Source: Spirochaetaceae bacterium (lineage in GTDB: Bacteria > Spirochaetota > Spirochaetia > Sphaerochaetales > Sphaerochaetaceae). From it: DNA of 7,283 nucleotides. The first letter of the stretch is position 1; each line of letters begins with the position of its first letter. Position numbers and translations under genes: made by a program. Location: the NCBI GenBank assembly GCA_016649775.1, contig JAENWY010000115.1, positions 1 through 7,283 of the forward strand, read 5' to 3'. The notes under the pieces were generated by a model. The model was given only the letters and a program-made list of their open reading frames with translations. It was not told the origin of the DNA and searched no databases. Positions 1 to 6,674 of this stretch are shown here, piece after piece.

Positions 1-127
1 TAAAGTAATTTGAATCACCATCTTTTATTGAATATAAATTTTCAAACAACTGTTTTGTCTCAAGTGGTTCAATTATCGAAAAGGTTCGTTTCTTCAGTTT
101 TTTTATAGTATCTATTATGTCAAACAT
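1..127 (-). CDS. Partial unrecognised protein, N-terminal 42 residues
   Basis: The gene starts with ATG at 127-125 and runs off the left edge with no stop. A good Shine-Dalgarno (AAAGGA, minus strand 139-134) lies 6 nt before the ATG, which supports a real gene. The visible protein begins MFDIIDTIKKLKKRTFSIIE. It is rich in Lys and Ile and has no signal peptide or membrane segment, so it looks cytoplasmic. I do not recognise the family from 42 residues. It is separated from the electron-transfer locus by more than 1 kb of decayed DNA, so a functional link is not suggested. A dyad at 171-196 lies just upstream and may hold its promoter. Confidence 0.6.
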   Translation of the reverse strand, partial: MFDIIDTIKKLKKRTFSIIEPLETKQLFENLYSIKDGDSNYF

Positions 128-170
128 TAATCATCCTTTATATAACAAATTCATTCTAATTTGTTTTATT

Positions 171-196
171 TTGACACATTATAGTAAAAGTGTCAA
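171..196. repeat. Inverted repeat TTGACAC/GTGTCAA upstream of the left-edge gene
   Basis: Arms TTGACAC (171-177) and GTGTCAA (190-196) are perfect complements around a 12-nt A+T-rich centre. Pairing extends into TTATT/AATAA on the outside if one extra T is bulged. Each arm contains a consensus -35 hexamer (TTGACA) reading inward on its own strand. On the minus strand TTGACA is followed after 17 nt by CAAAAT (173-168), a 4/6 match to a -10 box, which would give a leader of about 35 nt to the gene starting at 127. It could be a promoter with an embedded operator, or a chance dyad in A+T-rich DNA. Confidence 0.35.
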
Positions 197-570
197 ATAA
201 GAATAACTTATTTTGGTATCATCTTTTTTACAAACATGTTTTTTGGATGGAAATAGTAATATTATTCTTATACATAAATAAATAATTCTTATTACTTTTT
301 AAATAATATTTACTCAAAAGCCATTTTATTAGCATTAACTACTAAAGCTAATAAATTATTGATGTTTTATAGCCCTAACTCGCGATTTAATACAAATATT
401 ACAATTATCTAGTTATCACAACCAGACCTAAACTATTCCTTGTTTTGCAGCAAGGTCATAGAAAAAGCTATGTTAATTGATTGCTTAGCTTTTATTTAAA
501 ACATTGTTTTGTAAATTTTTATGTGTTACGTCTTCACGGAAATAAAGGTTTAAAGTTTTTTAATTCATAC
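197..570. other. Intergenic stretch with no recognisable gene
   Basis: Very A+T-rich DNA with stops in all frames and no supported coding region, RNA gene or array. Two weak hairpins are present: CCTTG/CAAGG (438-442 and 451-455, 8-nt loop) and AAAAGCTA/TAGCTTTT (463-470 and 486-493, 15-nt loop). Neither is followed by a convincing U-tract. The right part may include the distal end of the decayed insertion sequence next to it, but I could not find its terminal inverted repeats. Confidence 0.5.
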
Positions 571-1322
571 TTACAGTCTTCCAAATTTTGTGCTATCTGC
601 TATTAGTAGGTTTAATTCTTTTCTTGTGTACTGATTTTTTTGAAATTTCAAAACTACTACAGACTGTCCTAGATTATATAATTCTGGTGACAAATAAGTT
701 GTCTTGTATAAATTGGGTGTTTATTTATCTAATTCAAAAGTTTGTAACTGCTCTTGTATTAGTGCAACAGTTAACCTGTGCGTATTTCTAGCGCTCTAAA
801 AAGGAGAAGAGCCTTAAATCATACAAGAAGATGAGCTTCTATATTTTTTTCATTTCTTATATACATAGGTCGGGCATTCAAACTTGATTTAGTTATCTTA
901 AAACTTTCTTCAATCTTCAATAGCTCTTTATATACATTTTAATAATATCTGAATCTGTTACAGGTTTGTTTAATTGATAGAAATCCACAGGTGTCCATAT
1001 GTTTTTGCCTTTAAATCTAACTTCAGTTTCTTCAATTCTAATTACTCATAATCGAATAATAACCATCATACTTTTCCAACTTCTCTAATTTTTCATCATC
1101 AAACCCATGAGCTGCCTTTCATTCATCAGGTTTTACTTGTCTTGAGTCCTTGTTGAAATACATATAATTCACAAGTGACATTGCCTCCTTTGATAGAATA
1201 GTAGTTGAATTATAATCTTCAACTACTATTCTGTTTGAAACAATATTGATTAATAGCTGTTGAATAGTCGGATTATCAAGAATTTTAGAGTAAATAAGTA
1301 CACAAACAATTATATCAGAAGG
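571..1322 (-). pseudogene. Decayed IS4-superfamily (IS1634-like) transposase remnant
   Basis: Read on the minus strand, fragments of one transposase follow each other in the correct order but in different frames. FDDEKLEKLEKYDGYYSI (1103-1050) matches the 'E..yDGyyaivT' region. SDIIKMY, then after a frameshift KIEESFKITKSSLNARPMY and NIEAHLLV, match the C-terminal catalytic block with its 'IY.g.w.IEesFr..K' signature. In the Y-(2)-R-(3)-E-(6)-K motif of IS4-type enzymes the Tyr, Glu and Lys are present but Arg is replaced by Leu (VYKELLKIEESFKITK). Stops interrupt after DE, MSN and LLV, and the frame shifts again near 780 before ending at 571. The open stretch 1322-1122 is in frame with the DGYY part and contains LIYSKILDNPT, which faintly resembles the family's N-terminal region; if real, about 200 residues are deleted. 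Only 571-1103 is firmly identifiable. The element is non-functional; copies elsewhere in the genome could confirm its ends. Confidence 0.75.
1195..1232. repeat. Perfect 15-bp inverted repeat, 8-nt loop
   Basis: Arms AGAATAGTAGTTGAA (1195-1209) and TTCAACTACTATTCT (1218-1232) are exact complements around ttataatc. Neither strand has a T-tract after the second arm, so it does not look like an intrinsic terminator. It lies inside the upstream, poorly matched part of the transposase remnant and could mark a deletion or insertion scar. It may also act as a transcript-stabilising hairpin at the 3' end of the ndh2-dmkB message, whose last stop codon is about 190 bp away. Confidence 0.7.
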
Positions 1323-1419
1323 CTAGGTTATTAAAGCTTTTCTGATTAATTTAATCTAACATATGCTACATGAGCTAGATTTAGTGTAAGTTATTTAATG
1401 GTACTACACCATAATCTTT

Positions 1420-2409
1420 TTAAATAGTTCTTGAAGACAATTTTGTGAATAAGGAGACGAGTAGTGATTGTACTTCTTTATTATTGATTTTTTCAATATC
1501 AATGAAAGCTCTATTTATGTATTTTTGAGCAAACTCTTCTGATTTTTCTACTCCACCTAAAGAGACAGCAAGGGCTACAACTTTTTTGCTTGCCTTCTTT
1601 GATAATGTCTTTTTATGTTTTACTAATTCAAATAAAGGTCTATTCTCAAAATTATTATTAGACTCAACTTTTAATGCAGCAATAAGGGGATATGTAGGAA
1701 TCCCCATATGAACATCTTTCCCAATTTCCTTTCCTAATTTAACAGCATCTCCAGTATAATCGAGTATGTCATCTTTTATTTGAAAAGCTATCCCTAGGCA
1801 ATAACCAATTCTATGTAATAGATATTGTTGATATTTTTCACCTAAGGTAATAGCAGCTCCTGAATAGGCGCTAAGAGCAAATAATGCGGCTGTCTTCCCA
1901 CCTATTCGTCGAAGATATGATGATGATGAAATCAGAAAGTTACCAACTTCTGCATCTTGGGTTAATTCACTTTCACAAAGGCGACTAAAAGCATTAGTTA
2001 CAACACTTGCTTTAAGATCTCCTTCTTCACCTTTTATTAAACTCAAAGCTTTAGATAATAGGTAATCCCCAGCAAGAACTGCCTGTTTAGGTCCCACTAT
2101 TGAATTAAGCGTAGGAATGCCTCTGCGAGTTCTAGATCCATCAATGATATCATCATGAATTAAGGAGGCAAGGTGAATCATTTCTAACATACTTGCTAAT
2201 CTGATTGCTTCCTCTTCTCTTTCTGTTTCTCCAAGTTTAGAACCAATAATAACAAGGGCGGGACGAATCATCTTCCCTCCTCTTGTTACTCTATCAATCA
2301 ATAATTCTCTAATAAAGGGATTTGACTGTTCAATCGAGGTTAATATTAGTGAGCTCACCTGTTGAAGTTTTGCTTCAATAGATGGCTCATCGTTCCAAAA
2401 ATCACTCAT
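1420..2409 (-). CDS. dmkB: All-trans long-chain polyprenyl diphosphate synthase (DmkB type)
   Basis: This 329-residue protein has the full signature of a trans-isoprenyl diphosphate synthase, which extends an allylic diphosphate with isopentenyl diphosphate units in the cytoplasm. Visible motifs are GGKMIRP (44-50), the first Asp-rich motif HDDIID (DDxxD at 86-90), GGKT (170-173), the second Asp-rich motif DDILD (213-217) and GKEIGKD (226-232). The residue five before the first Asp motif is Ala81; a small residue there is typical of enzymes making long chains rather than farnesyl or geranylgeranyl products. The ATG at 2409 lies one base after the ndh2 stop, with only a distant AAGGA (about 13 nt upstream), so translation is probably coupled to ndh2. 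Beside ndh2, eetA and eetB it matches DmkB, which supplies the side chain of the dedicated demethylmenaquinone used in extracellular electron transfer. The exact chain length cannot be read from the sequence. No clear terminator follows; the small ATGGT/ACCAT dyad at 1398-1412 has no U-tract. Confidence 0.9.
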   Translation of the reverse strand: MSDFWNDEPSIEAKLQQVSSLILTSIEQSNPFIRELLIDRVTRGGKMIRPALVIIGSKLGETEREEEAIRLASMLEMIHLASLIHDDIIDGSRTRRGIPTLNSIVGPKQAVLAGDYLLSKALSLIKGEEGDLKASVVTNAFSRLCESELTQDAEVGNFLISSSSYLRRIGGKTAALFALSAYSGAAITLGEKYQQYLLHRIGYCLGIAFQIKDDILDYTGDAVKLGKEIGKDVHMGIPTYPLIAALKVESNNNFENRPLFELVKHKKTLSKKASKKVVALAVSLGGVEKSEEFAQKYINRAFIDIEKINNKEVQSLLVSLFTKLSSRTI

Positions 2410-2410
2410 A

Positions 2411-4354
2411 TTAAATTGTTATGTCCTTGTTTTTTGCTAGTTTTCTTTTCATTTGTTTTTTAGTATACACAGGTTCATCCATAAATATATAGAGTCTTTT
2501 TGCAAATGGAATTTTATTCCAAGTCTTTTTGATCCAAGGCATTACCCAGTAATCTAGTCCAAAAGCTCTTCCAGCTCCACCTATCATTACAATAGAGACA
2601 GCCATATACCAGATAATTTCTTTACCAGCAAGAGCTCCAATTAAGAACATTGTAGAAAGACCCAACGAAACAACAGCAGCAGGGCCTGTGAGAAGACCTG
2701 CAATAAGCGCAAGCCCAATTCCAACTTCTGAGAATGTAATCATAACCTGGAAGAAGTAAGGTGCTAGAGCAACCAGGTTGTTATTCATCCAAGTAAAGAG
2801 CGCTAATGGATGACTTAGCAATGGCGGAGCAAATTGTTGAACAGTATCTCCAACAGCTGTAACAGCTTGTGTGACTGTATTAGCAACAGTTTCAGCGCCT
2901 CCTGCTACAACGGCAGAAGCTGCACTTACTGCATCGCCTTCGTTACCTGTTGGTGCACCCCAATATACTTTAGATCCAGTGACATCTGAAAGCCAACCTT
3001 CGTTAATTTTCCCAATTCCTTCGATTAACCACATAACACCTAAGTAGATACGTAAGAATGCTAACCAATATCCTTGAACTTTGTAGGATGCAAAACCTCC
3101 AATAAGAGATCTTTTATTTTTAATATTTAATATTTCATGTTTTACATAGCCCCATGCACCATTTATTCCACATATACCTGCTTGGTAGTACATGTTTACA
3201 AGGTGTTTGATAGCCATTGCAGGGAATCCAGATAAAGCCATACCTCCAGTATAAGAAACTGCATATCGACCACCAATACTTACCATATATCCGTGGAAGT
3301 TTGATTTATAAGGCTGAACAGGTTTTGCCTCTACCCCAAATTCTTTTTTAATATTGAAGATAATTCCATCTGAAGCTGTAGCGGCTGTTTGTTCAGCAGC
3401 TTCAACAATTTGTGGAATAGGGCGATCGTTTTCTAAGAACCATGCTCCATCACCTGCGAGAAATACATTGTCATAATCTGGAGATTTCATAAACTGGTCA
3501 ACTTGCATACGTTGAACTCTTCCCTTAGTTAGGTTTAACTCATGGCAGAATGTTGTTCCTCTAATACCACATGTCCATATGAGAGTACGGGTTCTAATAA
3601 TTGTGCCATCTTTTAGTGTTATTGATTCTGCATCAGCATTCACAATAAGGCTATTAGTTCTTACAGTAACCCCATGTTTCTCCATATAAGCTATAGCTTT
3701 ATTTTTTGGTTTTTCTGGAAGCATGTTTAAAATACTGCCAAGGGCTTCAATATTCATAAGAGTGACTTCTTCATGATCGACACCATACTCTTCGCAAAGT
3801 ATTGGGAGCCATTCAATTAATTCACCAGTAATTTCAACACCAGTAAAACCACCACCTGCTACAACAAATGTGAGTTTTTCTTTTCTTTCTACTGGGTCAC
3901 TCATGTAACTTGCAATTCTGACAGAATCCATAATATGGCGCTTTATTTGAAGAACGTCTTGTAATCCCCATGCAAAAAATGCGTGATCTTTTACACCCGG
4001 TACATTAAAGTCAGTAGATTCAGCTCCTGAAGCAATGATGATTTGATCATATGGATATGATGCTCTAGCTCCATAAAGAACTTGTTCTTTAAAGTCAATT
4101 GTTTTGATTTCATCTCGTATAACATTTACTCTTTTACCTGCAAATATTCTATCAAATGAAATTTTAACTGATGCTTCATCTACTCTATTTCCAGCAATTT
4201 CATGCAGTTCTGTCATTAAAATATGGTGTTTATTACGGTCAATAAGAGTAATTTCTACTCTATCTTTAAATTTTTTTAGTTCTTTAGCAAGTTTCTTTGC
4301 TGCATGAACACCCGCATATCCTCCACCTAATATTACAATCTTTTTCTTTTCCAT
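2411..4354 (-). CDS. ndh2: Type II NADH:quinone oxidoreductase with C-terminal DoxX-like membrane domain (Ndh2)
   Basis: Ndh2 oxidises NADH and reduces membrane quinone without pumping protons; the enzyme of EET loci serves a separate demethylmenaquinone pool. With the start chosen here the protein has 647 residues. The FAD-binding glycine motif GGGYAG is at 10-15, the NADH-binding motif GGGFTG at 167-172, the second FAD motif NVFLAGDGA at 296-304, and the quinone-site-like PQIVEAAEQTA at 314-324. Ordinary NDH-2 ends near residue 400-430. This one continues with four predicted membrane helices (about 429-449, 533-555, 558-575, 580-600), laid out like a DoxX domain, and a basic cytoplasmic tail. 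Between helices 1 and 2 is a loop of about 80 residues, very rich in Ala, Val and Thr, predicted to be extracytoplasmic. The frame is open up to a TTG at 4378, but the ATG at 4354 has AAGGAG 6 nt before it and puts the FAD motif at the usual distance from the N-terminus. The C-terminal extension is the form found beside eetA/eetB in flavin-based EET systems. Confidence 0.93.
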   Translation of the reverse strand: MEKKKIVILGGGYAGVHAAKKLAKELKKFKDRVEITLIDRNKHHILMTELHEIAGNRVDEASVKISFDRIFAGKRVNVIRDEIKTIDFKEQVLYGARASYPYDQIIIASGAESTDFNVPGVKDHAFFAWGLQDVLQIKRHIMDSVRIASYMSDPVERKEKLTFVVAGGGFTGVEITGELIEWLPILCEEYGVDHEEVTLMNIEALGSILNMLPEKPKNKAIAYMEKHGVTVRTNSLIVNADAESITLKDGTIIRTRTLIWTCGIRGTTFCHELNLTKGRVQRMQVDQFMKSPDYDNVFLAGDGAWFLENDRPIPQIVEAAEQTAATASDGIIFNIKKEFGVEAKPVQPYKSNFHGYMVSIGGRYAVSYTGGMALSGFPAMAIKHLVNMYYQAGICGINGAWGYVKHEILNIKNKRSLIGGFASYKVQGYWLAFLRIYLGVMWLIEGIGKINEGWLSDVTGSKVYWGAPTGNEGDAVSAASAVVAGGAETVANTVTQAVTAVGDTVQQFAPPLLSHPLALFTWMNNNLVALAPYFFQVMITFSEVGIGLALIAGLLTGPAAVVSLGLSTMFLIGALAGKEIIWYMAVSIVMIGGAGRAFGLDYWVMPWIKKTWNKIPFAKRLYIFMDEPVYTKKQMKRKLAKNKDITI

Positions 4355-4360
4355 TCCATG

Positions 4361-4366
4361 CTCCTT
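4361..4366 (-). promoter_or_regulatory. Shine-Dalgarno deciding the ndh2 start
   Basis: AAGGAG on the minus strand, 6 nt before the ATG at 4354-4352. It lies inside the open frame that would begin at the TTG at 4378, so it argues for the ATG start. I saw no convincing promoter for ndh2 in 4379-4487. TTGATA (minus strand, near 4432) has no good -10 partner at 16-18 nt. Confidence 0.8.
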
Positions 4367-4452
4367 ATCTTTTTTCAACCAAATCTTAGCAATGAATTAA
4401 CATTAGTAAGCCATCTTAAATATAAAATATCAAGAGTAGGTGGTTGAACTTA

Positions 4453-4481
4453 TTGGGAAAAACAATATATTATTATATATT
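4453..4481 (+). promoter_or_regulatory. Candidate sigma70-type promoter of apbE, predicted leaderless
   Basis: TTGGGA (4453-4458, 4/6 match) and TATATT (4476-4481, 5/6 match) are separated by 17 nt. The -10 box ends 6 nt before the apbE ATG at 4488, so transcription would start at or within a base or two of the start codon. An overlapping alternative, TTGAAC (4444-4449) N18 TATTAT (4468-4473), gives a leader of about 8 nt. Either way there is no room for a Shine-Dalgarno, and none is seen. The A+T richness makes chance -10 matches likely. Confidence 0.5.
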
Positions 4482-4487
4482 AATAAC

Positions 4488-5549
4488 ATGAAACACAATA
4501 TTAAATCAATTAAATTTCTTTTTATCGCACTAATATTTTTTTTATTATTTACTAGTTGTAGTAAAAATAATGAAGAAACGAAAAAATCAGTGGAATCTCA
4601 ATCAAGACTTCTTCTTGGGACTTCTTGCAAAATTACTATTTATGATTATCCAACTGAACAAGCCTTTTCACAATCATTTGAAAGGATAGAAGATATAGAA
4701 AACAAAATGTCTATTAGAATTCCTTCAAGTGAAGTCTCTTTGATTAATAAAAATGCAGGAATTAATCCCGTGGTAGTTTCGGATGACACATTTAAAGTGA
4801 TTAAAGAGGCTATTGAAGTTGCTGATCTAAGCAATGGAGCATTTGATCCAACAGTAGGGCCGTTAGTTTCAGCTTGGAATATTGGCTCTGACGATGCAAG
4901 AGTCCCACCTCAAGAGGAAATCGATTCTCTTCTTCCTCTTATTGGATATAAGATGGTAACTCTTAATGAAAAAAAGAAAAGTGTCTATCTTGAAAAAAAA
5001 GGGATGATGATTGACTTAGGTGGTATTGCCAAAGGGTATGCTGCAGATGAAGTTGCTAAGATTCTCTCTTCTAATAATATAGAAAAAGCAATTATCAATC
5101 TCGGGGGTAATGTTCTTACTATAGGAACAAGAGTTGATGGAACCAAGTGGCGAATTGGGGTCCAAAACCCAGAAGAAAAAAGGGGGGGATATGTTATGAT
5201 AGTGCATCTTGAAGATCTTGCACTAGTAACAAGTGGCCCTTATGAAAGGTTTTTTAAAGTTGATGGAGTAACCTATCACCATATTCTCGATACAACCACT
5301 GGGTATCCTGTTGTGACTAACTTAACTAGTGCAAGTATAATTGCTAGTAATTCTTTTATTGCAGACGCACTTAGTACAGCTATCTATTCATTAGGTCTTG
5401 AAAAAGGATTAGCCCTTATTAATTCAATAGATAATGTTGAAGCCGTGTTTATTGATAACAATAATAACATATACGTTTCAAAGGGATTTAAAGATAATTC
5501 GATTACTTACGTTTTGAGTGATGACTCGTTTAGGGTAATAGAGCAATAA
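4488..5549 (+). CDS. apbE: FAD:protein FMN transferase, ApbE family lipoprotein (FmnB-like)
   Basis: ApbE enzymes use FAD to attach FMN through a phosphoester bond to Thr/Ser of exported flavoproteins, needing Mg2+. From the ATG at 4488 the protein has 353 residues, normal for the family. It begins with a lipoprotein signal peptide with a basic start and hydrophobic core, ending LLFTSC with Cys24 as lipidation site. Family motifs in order are GAFDPTVGPLVSAW (117-130), IDLGGIAKGYAAD (175-187), NLGGN (204-208), TSGPYERFF (248-256), YHHILDTTTGYP (263-274) and ADALSTA (292-298), which includes the metal-binding Asp293 and Thr297. The usual 'IDPxTG' is ILDTTTG here. The frame is open from a GTG at 4440, but that start would put 16 residues in front of the signal peptide, so I prefer 4488. 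No Shine-Dalgarno precedes it; the promoter suggests a leaderless message. It faces away from ndh2 and overlaps the convergent neighbour by 20 bp. Its place in the locus matches FmnB, which flavinylates the extracellular electron carrier. Confidence 0.93.
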   Translation: MKHNIKSIKFLFIALIFFLLFTSCSKNNEETKKSVESQSRLLLGTSCKITIYDYPTEQAFSQSFERIEDIENKMSIRIPSSEVSLINKNAGINPVVVSDDTFKVIKEAIEVADLSNGAFDPTVGPLVSAWNIGSDDARVPPQEEIDSLLPLIGYKMVTLNEKKKSVYLEKKGMMIDLGGIAKGYAADEVAKILSSNNIEKAIINLGGNVLTIGTRVDGTKWRIGVQNPEEKRGGYVMIVHLEDLALVTSGPYERFFKVDGVTYHHILDTTTGYPVVTNLTSASIIASNSFIADALSTAIYSLGLEKGLALINSIDNVEAVFIDNNNNIYVSKGFKDNSITYVLSDDSFRVIEQ

Positions 5550-6150
5550 AAGGGAATATACTTTTCGCCTTATCACTGAAAATCAATAACAGTAAAATAA
5601 TAATAGAGATGTGAAATATGTGGATAAATATATCTTTTTTTACCACATATCGAGTTTCTGTTGGTTTTATTGGTTGTCCATCTATATCTTTTTCAATACC
5701 TAGTAGTAACTGATCTATTGCTCCAATAAGAGGCCTTTTTTTCTCTATTTGATGCCAATTAGTTGTTAATCGATCAAAATAATAAAATTGAAGTGAGATA
5801 ATAGCTCCTAACTTACCAGGAATTTGTGGCCTTGAACTCATCATATAGTGAGAGGCATAAATAAAACTAATTAGAAGAAAAGCCTTGTTTGCTCCAATTG
5901 AAAGAGCCCCTAGGGTGATAGGGTAGGACCCTATTGAAAAAATTACTAATCCATAGGGCGAGAATGTGTGGGCAAATGAAATCGTTACTAGTAAAATCAA
6001 ATTTGGAAGGAGTCGAAACTTTCTTCCACTGTTTGATGCTAATATGATAATAAATACTGTAATGCAAAATCGTAAGAGGAGAGACTGAGAAAGGAGAATT
6101 CCTACGATTATAAAAGCTCCGCTAATAAGTCTCAGAGTTGAATATTTCAT
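5530..6150 (-). CDS. Membrane protein resembling an ECF-transporter T component, coupling motif absent
   Basis: A 206-residue integral membrane protein. Hydrophobic segments lie at about 7-37, 47-60, 66-75, 88-104 and 174-192. The stretch FSIGSYPITLGALSIGANKA (71-90) followed by a hydrophobic helix resembles the 'lG...iT.eGl..gl..alr' region of EcfT/CbiQ proteins, and IISLQFYYFDRLTTNWHQI (117-135) aligns with the following 'lalRFiP.l..E...i..AqraRG' helix. Where EcfT would carry the Ala-Arg-Gly ATPase-docking motif, this protein has EKKRP. It is also shorter than a typical EcfT (about 265) and no ATPase gene is nearby. The start ATG overlaps the eetB stop as ATGA, with AAGGA 9 nt upstream, so it is the third gene of the eetA-eetB operon. 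Since EetB is related to ECF substrate-binding components, a T-like scaffold dedicated to EetB is the simplest idea. The assignment rests on eye alignment only. Confidence 0.7.
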   Translation of the reverse strand: MKYSTLRLISGAFIIVGILLSQSLLLRFCITVFIIILASNSGRKFRLLPNLILLVTISFAHTFSPYGLVIFSIGSYPITLGALSIGANKAFLLISFIYASHYMMSSRPQIPGKLGAIISLQFYYFDRLTTNWHQIEKKRPLIGAIDQLLLGIEKDIDGQPIKPTETRYVVKKDIFIHIFHISIIILLLLIFSDKAKSIFPFIALLP

Positions 6151-6674
6151 ACAGTTGTTTCCTTAAGCCGAGCATACCAAATACTTTTATGGATAAATTC
6201 ATTAGCAAATAGACCAAGGATGATACTACTAATTAACCCTGAAAAGAGAAATAGGGGAGCAATTACATAGGTTGCTTCTTTAAATAAAATGATTCTACTT
6301 ATTAACAGTTGACAAATAGTGCTTCCTAAAGCCCCTCCTAAACTGATACCAACTCTACTTACTTTGTCTTTGAATAGTCTGTATATCATGAGCATTAAAA
6401 GTGCACTTGAGAGGCTTCCTGCTAGGGAAAAAAGGATAATGTAGCTAAAGATAGTCCCACTGATTAACCCTTGACCCAATACTTTTAATAAAAATAATAA
6501 AAAATACTCTCTATTGCTAAAGATTCCTAAGGCAAGAATAAGTGGAATGTTTGCAAGACCCAGACGCATAAAAGGAACGGGTTTAGGAATCATATATTCA
6601 ATTGTTGAAAGAAAAAGAGCGCATGCCGCAAAAAGGGCAACAAGGTCAATTCTAACCTTAGAATGAGATGTCAT
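6147..6674 (-). CDS. eetB: Gx transporter family membrane protein, EetB
   Basis: This 175-residue hydrophobic protein has about five or six membrane segments and the family hallmarks: ALFLSTIEYMIPKPVPFMRL leading into RLGLANIP (37-44), then LISGTIFSYIILFSLAG (70-86) and the conserved ISLGGALGSTICQLLISR region (110-127). The family is often labelled 'heptaprenyl diphosphate synthase component I', a name taken from gene neighbourhood; its fold is related to ECF substrate-binding components. In Listeria EetB is required with EetA for electron transfer from demethylmenaquinone to extracellular flavoproteins. The ATG has a strong Shine-Dalgarno (GGAGG, 6685-6681) at 6-nt spacing, inside the end of eetA, which it overlaps by 17 bp. 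The next gene overlaps it by 4 bp, so the three are expected to be co-translated. Confidence 0.9.
   Translation of the reverse strand: MTSHSKVRIDLVALFAACALFLSTIEYMIPKPVPFMRLGLANIPLILALGIFSNREYFLLFLLKVLGQGLISGTIFSYIILFSLAGSLSSALLMLMIYRLFKDKVSRVGISLGGALGSTICQLLISRIILFKEATYVIAPLFLFSGLISSIILGLFANEFIHKSIWYARLKETTV

Noticed and set aside
181..188. TATAAT on the minus strand within the left dyad as a -10 box
   Set aside because: The hexamer 17 nt upstream is TTATTC, a poor -35 match, and the nearby TTGACA is only 7 nt away.
463..493. Hairpin AAAAGCTA/TAGCTTTT as a terminator
   Set aside because: Only 8 A+T-rich pairs with a 15-nt loop and no following U-tract; no gene ends nearby.
588..791. Plus-strand open frame of 67 codons
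   Set aside because: It lies opposite the decayed transposase, has no Shine-Dalgarno, and its hydrophobic look comes from the complement of Lys/Asn-rich codons.
1398..1412. ATGGT/ACCAT dyad after dmkB as its terminator
   Set aside because: The stem is 5 bp and there is no run of U on the minus-strand transcript.
4104..4307. Plus-strand open frame inside ndh2
   Set aside because: It is the complement of a strongly conserved Ndh2 region and has no ribosome site; the same applies to the minus-strand frames within apbE and the frames opposite eetA.
4355..4378. TTG start adding eight residues to Ndh2
   Set aside because: The extension contains the AAGGAG ribosome site of the ATG at 4354, so it is leader rather than coding sequence.
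4440..4487. GTG start adding 16 residues to ApbE
   Set aside because: It would place a non-basic segment before an otherwise normal lipoprotein signal peptide, and the upstream purines are a poor Shine-Dalgarno.
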